Part shown: positions 1 to 6,989 of the stretch, one piece after another
How the letters are laid out: each line of letters opens with the position of its first letter
How positions within the stretch are numbered: position 1 is the first letter of the stretch
Source: JBNJEA01 sp051745395
GTDB lineage: Bacteria; Desulfobacterota; Desulfobacteria; Desulfobacterales; Desulfosalsimonadaceae
Assembly: GCA_051745395.1 (NCBI GenBank)
Contig: JBNJEA010000105.1
Coordinates: 1 to 10,379, forward strand
Length of the DNA stretch: 10,379 nucleotides
Direction of reading: 5' to 3'
Translations under genes and position numbers: made by a program
Notes under the pieces: generated by a model
The model's input: the letters and a program-made list of their open reading frames with translations, nothing else
What the model was told of the DNA's origin: nothing
Database searches by the model: none

Positions 1-127
1 TATTTGGCGAAAATTTTTTTTGATACCGATCTTGAACGGCTTAAGCAGGAAAGAAAAGGCGATGACAGGGGAAATAAACTTCGAATGCTTGCTGCCCGAT
101 TATCAATCAAAGCATGGCCATCTGGGG
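1..127. other. Window edge, no supported gene
   Basis: This stretch lies downstream of the last visible gene of the minus-strand cobalamin operon. I see no RNA gene, no convincing hairpin terminator and no recognisable protein. Plus-strand reading frames that begin here run on into the antisense of the neighbouring secreted-protein gene and look like shadows. Whether the operon continues to the left, for example with periplasmic or inner-membrane corrinoid transport genes, cannot be seen. Confidence 0.5.
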
Positions 128-1117
128 TCAGTCAAAAATTGCGGTCACAAAGCAGCCGCCTTCCCCCCCGAATCCGGCTTCTCCTTCTTTTTCCGGAGGC
201 CCTTCCGTCGGTGTCTCACCATCATCTTCGTCTTCGCCGGTGTCCGGGTAGGGCGCCCCGTTGGATACGCCGATGGCGTCGAGGTCAAAACCGGCGCTGC
301 CCGTGGTGGGGTAGGGGTCATAGATGACATGGCCCTTGCTGTCCGTGTCGCTGCCGTCGCCCACGATATCGATGAGCTTGATGTGGGTGATGCGGGAAAG
401 ATCGACGGTGCCGTTTTTTACCGGTTCTTTTTCCGAAAGATCCGCAAGGTCAAACGGGGTGCCGAACCCCTGCCGGTATTTGCCGGCAAGCCCGTGGATT
501 AACGTGGGGTCAACGGTGCCGAAGCTTTCCACGGGATCGGGGGTCAGCGATGTATTTTCAAAACGGACAAAGTCTTCTCCGTTGGAGGACACTTCGACGT
601 AGGCCAGTTCCAGGTGGTCGTCGCTGAAAGCGTTTTCAAATACGGCAAAGTCCCAGCCGTCGCCGTCCGAGATGGGCGGGTCGAACGTCATGGCAATGCG
701 GCCGCCCCGGCCCAGCGAGACCACGTCAAACGATGTGCCGGCGGCTTTGCCCAGCGCGTTTTCCGGGGTTTTCCAGGTTGGCTCCAGGCTGTCGCCCGGC
801 AGGTAATCCGTGTAATCATCCGCCCAGCCGGTAAAAGCCGGGTTATCTCTCGAAATGGCAGTCGACCCGGCTTTTTCCGCCGCCGGGGGATACGGCCCGG
901 CAACACCGGGCATCGGAAGACAGAACAGCAGCGCCGCCACGCTCAACAAAAGCAAAACCGACCCTGCAAAACCGCCCGGAAACCGGCGGGCACTTCGTAG
1001 GGCAGGACACCGTGTCTGCCTGAAAACAGACAGAACCAATTTACCGTGTCTTTTTCCCTGAGGGGCAGTGTCTCTTACTGTCGTGGTTTTTATTGTCGCG
1101 TGATTTAAAATGTCCAC
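128..1117 (-). CDS. Secreted surface protein of the cobalamin operon, with short Cys-box tail
   Basis: 329 aa, function not established. A hydrophobic segment at residues 52-68, ending PMPGVAG, looks like a signal peptide with an unusually long basic N-region of about 50 residues. The mature part (about 93-288) is rich in aromatic and acidic residues, for example GDGWDFAVFENAF and VEVSSNGEDFVRFE. It resembles the 'cell surface protein' family often found beside cobalamin TonB receptors. A disordered acidic, Pro- and Gly-rich linker (about 289-320) leads to the terminal GGCFVTAIFD, which resembles the start of the CFI-box C-terminal motif. The GTG start is supported by a strong GGAGG six bases upstream. 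It overlaps the end of the receptor gene by 13 bases, so translation is probably coupled. A role in binding or presenting corrinoid to the receptor is inferred from context only. Confidence 0.75.
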   Translation of the reverse strand: MDILNHATIKTTTVRDTAPQGKRHGKLVLSVFRQTRCPALRSARRFPGGFAGSVLLLLSVAALLFCLPMPGVAGPYPPAAEKAGSTAISRDNPAFTGWADDYTDYLPGDSLEPTWKTPENALGKAAGTSFDVVSLGRGGRIAMTFDPPISDGDGWDFAVFENAFSDDHLELAYVEVSSNGEDFVRFENTSLTPDPVESFGTVDPTLIHGLAGKYRQGFGTPFDLADLSEKEPVKNGTVDLSRITHIKLIDIVGDGSDTDSKGHVIYDPYPTTGSAGFDLDAIGVSNGAPYPDTGEDEDDGETPTEGPPEKEGEAGFGGEGGCFVTAIFD

Positions 1118-3123
1118 CGGAGACCTCCCGCAAAATTTCGATCGGGCATGGGGTAGTAGGCTTGGCTGTATGCGTTCGTGGCATACAATTCGTTGAAAAT
1201 ATTGTTGACACTGGCAAACAATTCCAATGACTTGTGCCGGTACATCACTTTGCCGTCAAAAACCCAGTAGGCATCGAGTTTTTCGTACCGGTTGTTTTCC
1301 GTATCGTTTCCGTCGTAGCGGGAACCGGTATAGGTGCCCGAAAAAGAGAGTGTCAGCGGGTCTATGATGTCGAATTCCACACCGGCCGATGCCTTGTGCT
1401 CCGGGACCAGGGGAACGGTGTTGCCGCTTTTTTCAAACTCGGCCTCGGTATAGGTGTAGTTTCCCCACAGGTATAAAAAATCAGCGGGATAGATTTTGAC
1501 ATCGGTTTCCACGCCCCGGCGGATGGTGGTGTCATCATAATTGCGGTTGATCTCGCTGTAATAAATCTCATCGTCGGTGCGGATATCATAGAGGGCGACT
1601 GAGAGTTCCAGCAGGCTGCCGAATTGCCGCCGGCTGCCGATTTCGAAGTGTTTGCCCTCCTGGGGGCCCAGACCTTTTTCCGATTCGGCGAATTCGTCCA
1701 CATTCGGGACGCGGAAGCTGCTGGCATAACTGGCAAAAACCGTGGTATCGGGTAAAAGATCCCAGGTGACGCCGAAATGGTAGGCGTCGTTGTCCCATTC
1801 GCGCCTCTCGACTTCGCCGTTGATCCAGCGTTTGACATCTTTTTGGGCAAAGTATTGCCGGGCGTCGGTCCGGAACTTGCCCTGATAATTGTTGTGCCGG
1901 TAGCCCCAGGTAAAGGTTGTTTTTTCGGTCAACGCCCACCTGTTGTTTACAAAGATGCCGAGCGTATCGGTTTCACTGTTTTTCCGGGGGCCATTGGGCA
2001 TTTCTTCGCGCACATAGTGGGTCTGGTAATAGTTTACTCCGAACTGGAACCGGTGTGAGCGGCCGAGAAAGTCAAACGGCCGGGTGTAGTCGATGTCGAA
2101 CTGGCGCGTGTCTTCGTCGATTTCATCTGTTTGTTCGTTTCTGGAAAGCAAGGGCGTGTATCCGATGATATATTCGTTGTCCCGGAAACGGTAGCCGCGT
2201 TTTACAGACAAAGTACCCCATTTTTCCAGGTCAAATTCAATCCCGCCCCGGGCCCGTATCTCATCGGTTTCGCCTTCATCGTTTGGGTTCGTGGTTTGTT
2301 TTCGCCGATTTTCGGCATCCAGGTCGGCAAGGGGGACGGTGCCGGGCAGGCCGTTTTCTTCCTCCTGATACGTACCGGCCAGCATCAGCTTGATCCGGTC
2401 TGTGAGCCGATAATCGGTATCTGCGGAAAAGTTTTTTTTCCGGTAAAACCCGTTGTCCCGGTAGCCGTCGGAATCATGGAGGCCGGCGTTTACCTTAAAC
2501 CGCAGATCTTTTATTTTGTTGCTGTATGCGGTCTTTACATCATAGGTATCGTAGCTGCCGTAGGATGTAAAAACGCTTGCCGCCTGTTTTTTCCCGCCTT
2601 TTTTGGTAATGATGTTGACCACGCCGCCCACCGCGCCGTTGCCGTAAACCACCGAGCCGGCGCCGCGGACGATCTCTATGCGTTCGATTTCCTCGGCAGG
2701 CACCGAGGTCAGGTTCTGCCCGGACATGTCCGGGGAATTGACTTTTAAACCGTCGACCATGACGATGACGTTGCTGGCCGCGGTATCGCCCATTCCCCGG
2801 ATGTCTATGGTCGCCCGCTTTCCGCTGCCGGAATTGCGCCGGATATGGATGCCGGACTCACGGGAGAGCAGGTCCGCCACATCGCTGCCCGGCGACTGCG
2901 CGATGTCTGCGCTGGTGATCACGGAAACATTCCGGGCAATGTCGCGGACCCGGTCTTGTGCCCGTTGGGCGGTCACCGTGATTTCATCGAGTTCAAACCG
3001 GACGGGGTCGTCGGAGGTGTTTCCGCTTTTTTCCGTATCCTCGGCAAACAAGGATGCCGGGATGAAAAGGAAAAAAAGGACCGCCGTTACAAGAAAAATG
3101 TTTGTTCGGTTCGTTGTTCGCAT
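1105..3123 (-). CDS. btuB: TonB-dependent outer-membrane receptor, probable cobalamin/corrinoid transporter (BtuB-like)
   Basis: 672 aa, the usual size for a small-substrate TonB-dependent receptor. A signal peptide (residues 1-27, ending SLFA) precedes a TonB box at about 44-52 (ELDEITVTA). The plug domain spans about 58-175 and includes the conserved DIRGMGD, VMVDG, IERIEIVRGAGSVVYGNGAVGG and VNIITKKG stretches. The remainder is a beta-barrel with alternating aromatic strands, ending in the typical C-terminal phenylalanine (RWTF). Such proteins sit in the outer membrane and use TonB-ExbBD energy to import their ligand. Substrate assignment rests mainly on the cobalamin riboswitch at the head of the operon; the protein alone would fit other siderophore-type ligands. 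The start lies 15 bases after the DUF4465 gene and has no strong Shine-Dalgarno sequence, which suggests reliance on translation of the upstream gene. Confidence 0.88.
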   Translation of the reverse strand: MRTTNRTNIFLVTAVLFFLFIPASLFAEDTEKSGNTSDDPVRFELDEITVTAQRAQDRVRDIARNVSVITSADIAQSPGSDVADLLSRESGIHIRRNSGSGKRATIDIRGMGDTAASNVIVMVDGLKVNSPDMSGQNLTSVPAEEIERIEIVRGAGSVVYGNGAVGGVVNIITKKGGKKQAASVFTSYGSYDTYDVKTAYSNKIKDLRFKVNAGLHDSDGYRDNGFYRKKNFSADTDYRLTDRIKLMLAGTYQEEENGLPGTVPLADLDAENRRKQTTNPNDEGETDEIRARGGIEFDLEKWGTLSVKRGYRFRDNEYIIGYTPLLSRNEQTDEIDEDTRQFDIDYTRPFDFLGRSHRFQFGVNYYQTHYVREEMPNGPRKNSETDTLGIFVNNRWALTEKTTFTWGYRHNNYQGKFRTDARQYFAQKDVKRWINGEVERREWDNDAYHFGVTWDLLPDTTVFASYASSFRVPNVDEFAESEKGLGPQEGKHFEIGSRRQFGSLLELSVALYDIRTDDEIYYSEINRNYDDTTIRRGVETDVKIYPADFLYLWGNYTYTEAEFEKSGNTVPLVPEHKASAGVEFDIIDPLTLSFSGTYTGSRYDGNDTENNRYEKLDAYWVFDGKVMYRHKSLELFASVNNIFNELYATNAYSQAYYPMPDRNFAGGLRWTF

Positions 3124-3138
3124 AAAGGTTGTGATGCT

Positions 3139-3924
3139 TTACTTTAGGCAATTGATAAAACAGGTGTTGTCGTCATCGTCGAATTCTTCATCGAATTCAT
3201 TGTTATCCGTTGGTTCATTCAGATTGTCCATGGCGAAATATGTGGGTGTATTGATACCATTTTCCCCCTTGTCCGTGGAGTCCAGGGAAAACGTAAGTTT
3301 TTCGACCGTGCCGAGATTACTGAGATCAACCCAGACCCAACTGTCTACAATATCGGTTCCGTCGGCCAGTCGAAAGTCGACGCTACCGGTTTCATCGCCG
3401 TTTTCATCAATGCCGGTGATGGTGAGCGTAAACCGATCGTCTTCTTCAAATGGAGAGGCTGGCCCTTGGCCTTCTTTCATTGCATAATAAGCATAGTTGG
3501 TGTTGGTAAAATAGGCGCCGGTTATAACCTGCGCCTCGTCAAATGTTATGGTTGGAAGTTCTGCTTCAGAAGAAGTATCGTCGTATGCGACTGCATAAAT
3601 TTCGCTATCTTTGACTCCGGAACCTGGAATGGCATTATATTGCGCGTCATAACCTTTTTTTTCGGTGTCGGACAAATTGGAATAGGCAAAACCGGCCCAA
3701 TATATATATTCAACACCGTCATATTCACTCACACTATAAGTGTTATTAAATGTTGCTTCTCCGCTTGTAAATTCACCTGAACCATCAGATCCGTTCCAAT
3801 AACCGTTTTCAACCAGAGACGGATTTTCTGACAAATCCTCAAAATCCACGGTTTCGGCACTGACCATGCCGGTTAAAATGAAAGGCACCAACGCAAATGC
3901 GATGAAAACGATAATCTTTTTCAT
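3139..3924 (-). CDS. Secreted DUF4465 protein, putative corrinoid-binding accessory protein
   Basis: 261 aa. A clean signal peptide (MKKIIVFIAFALVPFILTG, cleavage near VSA/ET at residue 23) is followed by a DUF4465 domain filling about 25-235. Family hallmarks are visible in order: YWNGSDGSGEFTSGEATFNN, WAGFAYSN, a GSG/YAVAY stretch, TNTNYAYYAMKEG, FRLADG, WVWVDLSNLG and finally NTPTYFAMDNL. DUF4465 proteins are known near BtuB-type receptors, and as I recall some Bacteroidetes surface cobalamin-binding proteins belong here; binding by this protein is inferred. An acidic tail (EFDEEFDDDDN) precedes the end CFINCLK, with C255 and C259. It is the first gene of the riboswitch operon. The ATG has AGGAG six bases upstream. 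The gene looks more AT-rich than its neighbours. Confidence 0.85.
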   Translation of the reverse strand: MKKIIVFIAFALVPFILTGMVSAETVDFEDLSENPSLVENGYWNGSDGSGEFTSGEATFNNTYSVSEYDGVEYIYWAGFAYSNLSDTEKKGYDAQYNAIPGSGVKDSEIYAVAYDDTSSEAELPTITFDEAQVITGAYFTNTNYAYYAMKEGQGPASPFEEDDRFTLTITGIDENGDETGSVDFRLADGTDIVDSWVWVDLSNLGTVEKLTFSLDSTDKGENGINTPTYFAMDNLNEPTDNNEFDEEFDDDDNTCFINCLK

Positions 3925-4027
3925 TTTTTACTCCTCTTCTATTTTGATGGGTTTTTATAGGTAACGTTAGGGCATATTCTTATTTTCGGTCGCCCGGGCA
4001 AAGCGTGACGGAAACACGGTCCAACAA
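3925..4027 (-). promoter_or_regulatory. 5' leader between attenuator and DUF4465 gene
   Basis: This stretch is transcribed only if the upstream terminator is read through. It contains the ribosome binding site AGGAG (about 3931-3935) six bases before the start codon. A weak CGTG/CACG hairpin is possible near 4005-4022. I see no reading frame or second promoter that I would defend. Confidence 0.45.
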
Positions 4028-4076
4028 AAAAAGGGAAACCACCGAATCATCAACTGATCCAGGGATTTCCCTTTTT
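4028..4076 (-). terminator. Intrinsic terminator (attenuator) downstream of the cobalamin riboswitch
   Basis: On the minus-strand RNA, AAAAAGGGAAA (from 4076-4066) pairs perfectly over 11 bases with UUUCCCUUUUU (4038-4028). A loop of about 27 bases contains further short pairings, and the U-run continues past the stem. It lies about 58 bases after the riboswitch and well before the first start codon. This fits control by premature termination rather than by hiding the ribosome binding site. The stem is symmetric enough to act in the other direction too, but no plus-strand gene ends here. Confidence 0.8.
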
Positions 4077-4090
4077 ATCCTTGAAGATCA

Positions 4091-4132
4091 ACACGAGGTT
4101 TTTTCTTTGCCTGGAAGTTTTGCCTCGCGTGT
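4091..4132 (-). promoter_or_regulatory. Linker hairpin between riboswitch and attenuator
   Basis: On the RNA, ACACGCGAGG (from 4132-4123) can pair with CCUCGUGU (4098-4091), giving 8 base pairs with a two-base bulge and a 24-base A-rich loop. It starts two bases after the 3' side of the riboswitch's closing stem. It may be a spacer hairpin or part of the expression platform; its role is not known. Confidence 0.4.
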
Positions 4133-4133
4133 A

Positions 4134-4291
4134 GTTCAGGCAGGTCTTCTGACTTATGGATCGATTTACTGACCGCGCCTTCCCGCAAAACGGGTTTGCA
4201 GTGGCATGGTGCGGTGTTCATCCCCAATCACAGCGGCGGGCCCGTCCCCGATTTCAACGGGGTTCCCTTTTTGCTATAAAAGCACCTGAAC
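4134..4291 (-). promoter_or_regulatory. Cobalamin riboswitch (adenosylcobalamin-type)
   Basis: Read on the minus strand, the canonical conserved blocks of the cobalamin aptamer appear in order. The closing stem P1 is GUUCAGG (4291-4285) with CCUGAAC (4140-4134), 7 of 7 pairs. Then come GGGAA and GUUGAAAUC with the GGGACGGGCCCGCCGCUGUGA core (4267-4228), the B12-box segment GCCACUG (4205-4199), GGGAAGG, and the 3' signature AGUCAGAAGACCUGCC (about 4154-4139). Cobalamin binding to such RNAs normally represses uptake and biosynthesis genes. Here the aptamer is followed by an intrinsic terminator and then the DUF4465, receptor and surface-protein operon. Repression by B12 is therefore the expected outcome. 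Confidence 0.95.
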
Positions 4292-4307
4292 CAAATTGTA
4301 AACGATA

Positions 4308-4335
4308 ACCATACAGGTTGAATTTGTTTTGTCAA
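4308..4335 (-). promoter_or_regulatory. Sigma70-like promoter of the riboswitch operon
   Basis: On the minus strand a perfect -35 TTGACA (4335-4330) is followed 16 bases later by TATGGT (4313-4308), a 4 of 6 match to the -10 consensus. The predicted transcription start near 4301 lies about 10 bases before the riboswitch P1 stem, which is where it should be. Confidence 0.65.
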
Positions 4336-4429
4336 GTTATATTTCGTAGTGGATGGCGTTTTCCTTTTTGTGCAATGTGTTAGAGAAGATGGATTGGTGT
4401 TTACCAAAGCCGTGTCTAGAAAATTCGAT

Positions 4430-4459
4430 TTGACAGAATACGTCCATGTGTTGTAGATA
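4430..4459 (+). promoter_or_regulatory. Candidate promoter for the PilZ gene
   Basis: TTGACA (4430-4435) matches the -35 consensus exactly. TAGATA (4454-4459) is a mediocre -10 with an 18-base spacer. It would give a 5' leader of about 35-40 bases before the ATG at 4504. The -10 is weak, so this is tentative. Confidence 0.4.
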
Positions 4460-4503
4460 TCTATTCATTTTATCCTGTTATCATCAGAATAAAGGTTTTT
4501 TCC

Positions 4504-4926
4504 ATGGCAAACCATCCAAAGCAGCCCGCTCAGAATAACGACCTGTCCGCTATTACCGCCAATCTCTTCGGCATAATCCTGAAAATGTCCCTTGAAGAAC
4601 GTCGCGAACTGCTCGCCCAGCTCGAAACGCAGCAAAACGATAAAAAGCGGCAGCATCCGCGGCGGGATTATTTCATGGTGGTGGAATACGCGGTGGAAGA
4701 CCGCCTGTTTTCCGGATATATCAAAAACATCAGCCCGGGCGGCCTGTTTATTGAAATGGATTTGTCGGAAAAACTCACCCCCGGTCAACGCCTGACCCTG
4801 ACCTTTACCCACCCGGATACCGGCGAGCATATCAAAACCCATGGCGAAATCGTTCGGATCGAAAACTCCGGCATCGGGGTGCATTTCGACAATATGATTC
4901 CGCTGTTCGGTCAAGCCGGCGCATAG
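4504..4926 (+). CDS. Single-domain PilZ protein (c-di-GMP receptor)
   Basis: 140 aa, predicted cytoplasmic, no signal peptide. The N-terminal part (about 13-47) is probably helical and includes SLEERRELLAQLETQQ. The PilZ domain occupies about 48-130. Both ligand-binding motifs are intact: RxxxR as R49-QHP-R53, and the N-x-S-x-x-G motif as N75-I-S77-P-G-G80. Proteins of this kind bind cyclic di-GMP and pass the signal to a partner, typically affecting motility or surface polysaccharide; the partner cannot be told here. The start has AAAGG eight bases upstream. It is divergent from the cobalamin operon across a 578-base gap and converges on xerD with a 40-base gap lacking an obvious terminator. 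Confidence 0.88.
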   Translation: MANHPKQPAQNNDLSAITANLFGIILKMSLEERRELLAQLETQQNDKKRQHPRRDYFMVVEYAVEDRLFSGYIKNISPGGLFIEMDLSEKLTPGQRLTLTFTHPDTGEHIKTHGEIVRIENSGIGVHFDNMIPLFGQAGA

Positions 4927-4966
4927 GGCCCTTCCTGATACGAAAATTTGCTGTCCTGTTGCGGAT

Positions 4967-5863
4967 TTATCCCCGCGGATGATAGCGCTCATGCATTTTC
5001 TTCAAGTGATCCCGGGCCACGTGCGTATAAATCTGGGTCGTGGAAATATCGACATGGCCGAGCATCATCTGTACGGCCCGCAGGTCCGCCCCGCCTTCTA
5101 AGAGATGGCTGGCAAAGGAATGCCGGAAGGTATGCGGCGTGATGTTTTTGTCGCAGCCGGCGGCTGCGGCATACTGTTTGACCAGTTTCCAGAAACCCTG
5201 ACGCGTCATGGGGTTGCCGGCCCGGGCCACAAACAGGTAGGTGCTGACATGATTTTTCAGCAGCTTCGGCCGGGCGTGCCGGATGTAATCATCGAGTTTT
5301 TCCCGGGCATGGGAGCCGATGGGGATAATGCGTTCCTTTGCGCCTTTGCCCATCACCCGGACAAAGCCGGCCTCGGTATTGATATCCTGCAACTTGATGT
5401 GGATCAGCTCCGACACCCGCAGCCCCGCCGCATAGAGCAGCTCCAGCATGGCCGCGTCCCGGGCGCCTTTCGGCTTTTTCGGATCCGGGGTACAAAGCAG
5501 GTCCCCGATTTCATTTGCCCCGAGCACATGGGGCAGTTTCAGGCCGTATTTGGGCAGATCCACCAGCCGGGCCGGGTCCTGGCGGATGATTTTTTCACTG
5601 ACCAGAAACCGGAAAAAACCCCGCAGGGTGACCAAATGCCGGGCCCGGGAGCGCAGCCCCAGGTTTTCGGCGCGCAATTCCAGCAGGTATTTCAGGATGG
5701 CGGCCGTATCTGCGCCTTCGACCTGCTCGATGGCCTGGTCGGCCAGAAACCGGCGGAACCGGGCCAAATCCGATCCGTAGGCTTCGAGCGAGGAAGTCGA
5801 AAGTCCCTTTTCCACCAGAAGATAGTTTAAATACTGGTCAATGGCATGGTCAATCGTTGTCAT
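4967..5863 (-). CDS. xerD: Tyrosine recombinase XerD
   Basis: 298 aa from the ATG at 5863, exactly the usual XerD length. An upstream in-frame extension would overlap the preceding gene and lacks family similarity, so I reject it. The N-terminal SAM-like core-binding domain spans about 1-90 and the catalytic domain about 108-298. The catalytic set is complete: R149 (AAGLRVSEL), K173 (GKGAKER), H244 and R247 (HTFRHSFASHLLEGGADLR), H270 (MLGHVDISTTQ) and nucleophile Y279 (IYTHV). With XerC, XerD resolves chromosome dimers at dif; a lone Xer acting by itself is also possible. It is the last gene of an operon after the aminopeptidase gene, with an 8-base gap and little Shine-Dalgarno, suggesting translational coupling. 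No dif site was seen in the window. Confidence 0.93.
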   Translation of the reverse strand: MTTIDHAIDQYLNYLLVEKGLSTSSLEAYGSDLARFRRFLADQAIEQVEGADTAAILKYLLELRAENLGLRSRARHLVTLRGFFRFLVSEKIIRQDPARLVDLPKYGLKLPHVLGANEIGDLLCTPDPKKPKGARDAAMLELLYAAGLRVSELIHIKLQDINTEAGFVRVMGKGAKERIIPIGSHAREKLDDYIRHARPKLLKNHVSTYLFVARAGNPMTRQGFWKLVKQYAAAAGCDKNITPHTFRHSFASHLLEGGADLRAVQMMLGHVDISTTQIYTHVARDHLKKMHERYHPRG

Positions 5864-5871
5864 AGGCGTTT

Positions 5872-6981
5872 TTAAAGCCGGACGTTGAGCTGGTTTAACA
5901 CTTCTGCGCCATCGGAGCAGACCGCCACCATGTTTTCCAGCCGCACGCCGCCCCAATCCGGCAGGTAGACACCGGGTTCAACGGTGAAAATCATGCCTTC
6001 TTCAAGCCGGGTGTTTCTTTCGTCCACCGGGCTTACAGAGGGCTGCTCGTGTACGGCCAGGCCGACGCCGTGGCCGAGGCCGTGGCCGAAATATTGATCC
6101 AGTTCGTTTTCTTTGAGCACGTCGCGGGCAACAGCGTCGATGTCTTTGGTAAAAGCCCCCGGCCGGACGGCTGCAATGGCTTTTTGTTGTGCGTCGTAAA
6201 CAGCGGTAAAGACTTTTTGAAAGGTCGCATCCGGCTTGCCGAGGATGACGGTCCGGGAGGTGTCGCTGCAATAACCGTTTAAGCGGGCCCCCCAGTCAAA
6301 CAGCACCGGTTCGCCTTGCGCGATGGCGCGTTTGCCGGGCACGGCATGGGGCAGGGCGGCGTTGGGGCCCGCCGCCACGATCACCGGAAAGGAAAGCCCC
6401 TCTGCGCCGGCTTCGCGCATTTGTTTTTCAAGCGCCCAGGCGGTATCGATTTCCGTCATGCCCGGTTTAAGCGATTCCATGACCTTTGCAAACGCCTTTT
6501 CCGCAAGATCCACCGCATCCCGGATGGCTTGGACTTCCGTGTCATCCTTTATGATCCGCAAGTGTTCCACGATGTCTTTTGTGCCGACCAGTTCGACTTG
6601 CGCGCCTTGCTCGGCGAGTTGATCGGCCACCATATCGTATTGCGCACACGTCATCCGCCGGGTTTCAAAACCGAGCCTTCGGATGTTTTGTCCTGTGAGT
6701 ATTTCCGGCAGTTCTTTGGCCAGGCCCTTTTGGTAACAATGGATGCGATAATCGGGCGATTCGTTTTCCGCCTGCAACACGTAGCGCGAATCGGTGGCCA
6801 GGATCAGCGCTTGCCGGGAAATGAGAAGGGCGCCGGCGGATTCGCCAATACCGCCGTCTTCGCCCGTAAATCCGCTCAGATACCGGCGGTTTTCCTGGAA
6901 TTGGACCAGCAGGGCATCGATTTCCCGGTTTTTCAGTTCCTTGCGAACCGATTCGATTCGATTTTGTTGTAGGGGGGACAT
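5872..6981 (-). CDS. M24 family Xaa-Pro aminopeptidase/dipeptidase
   Basis: 369 aa, cytoplasmic. The N-terminal creatinase-like domain covers about 8-138. The C-terminal pita-bread metallopeptidase domain covers about 146-360. All five dinuclear metal ligands are present: D229 (LFDWG), D240 (CSDTSR), H304 (GLGHGVG), E335 (TVEPGVY) and E349 (GVRLEN). The supporting histidines H212 (LPHAVPG) and H311 (VHEQPS) are also there. Such enzymes remove an N-terminal residue preceding proline, or split Xaa-Pro dipeptides, in peptide turnover. The sequence does not decide between PepP and PepQ activity, so no symbol is given. An AAAGGA about 11 bases upstream lies within the end of the preceding hotdog gene, which ends 8 bases before this start. 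Confidence 0.92.
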   Translation of the reverse strand: MSPLQQNRIESVRKELKNREIDALLVQFQENRRYLSGFTGEDGGIGESAGALLISRQALILATDSRYVLQAENESPDYRIHCYQKGLAKELPEILTGQNIRRLGFETRRMTCAQYDMVADQLAEQGAQVELVGTKDIVEHLRIIKDDTEVQAIRDAVDLAEKAFAKVMESLKPGMTEIDTAWALEKQMREAGAEGLSFPVIVAAGPNAALPHAVPGKRAIAQGEPVLFDWGARLNGYCSDTSRTVILGKPDATFQKVFTAVYDAQQKAIAAVRPGAFTKDIDAVARDVLKENELDQYFGHGLGHGVGLAVHEQPSVSPVDERNTRLEEGMIFTVEPGVYLPDWGGVRLENMVAVCSDGAEVLNQLNVRL

Positions 6982-6989
6982 CGTTGGTT

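Noticed and set aside
20..502. Plus-strand open frames at the left edge, one with a plausible ribosome binding site near 49-61
   Set aside because: Beyond about 128 they run antisense through the secreted-protein gene, with low-complexity, arginine- and glycine-rich translations and no recognisable motif. The minus-strand gene has a signal peptide, a strong ribosome binding site and operon context.
4028..4076. Bidirectional terminator shared by two convergent genes
   Set aside because: No plus-strand gene ends near here. The position after the riboswitch and the U-run in the minus direction make an attenuator the better reading.
4927..4966. Terminator or dif site between the convergent PilZ and xerD genes
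   Set aside because: The 40-base gap shows no stable hairpin with a T-run and no recognisable Xer recombination site.
5864..5956. Upstream extension of xerD giving a 329-residue protein
   Set aside because: The extra 31 residues overlap the end of the aminopeptidase gene and do not look like a Xer N-terminus. The ATG at 5863 gives 298 residues with catalytic residues at the expected positions.
6002..6271. Frames antisense or out of frame inside the aminopeptidase gene
   Set aside because: Low-complexity Arg/Pro/Ser-rich translations, fully inside a gene with all catalytic residues intact.
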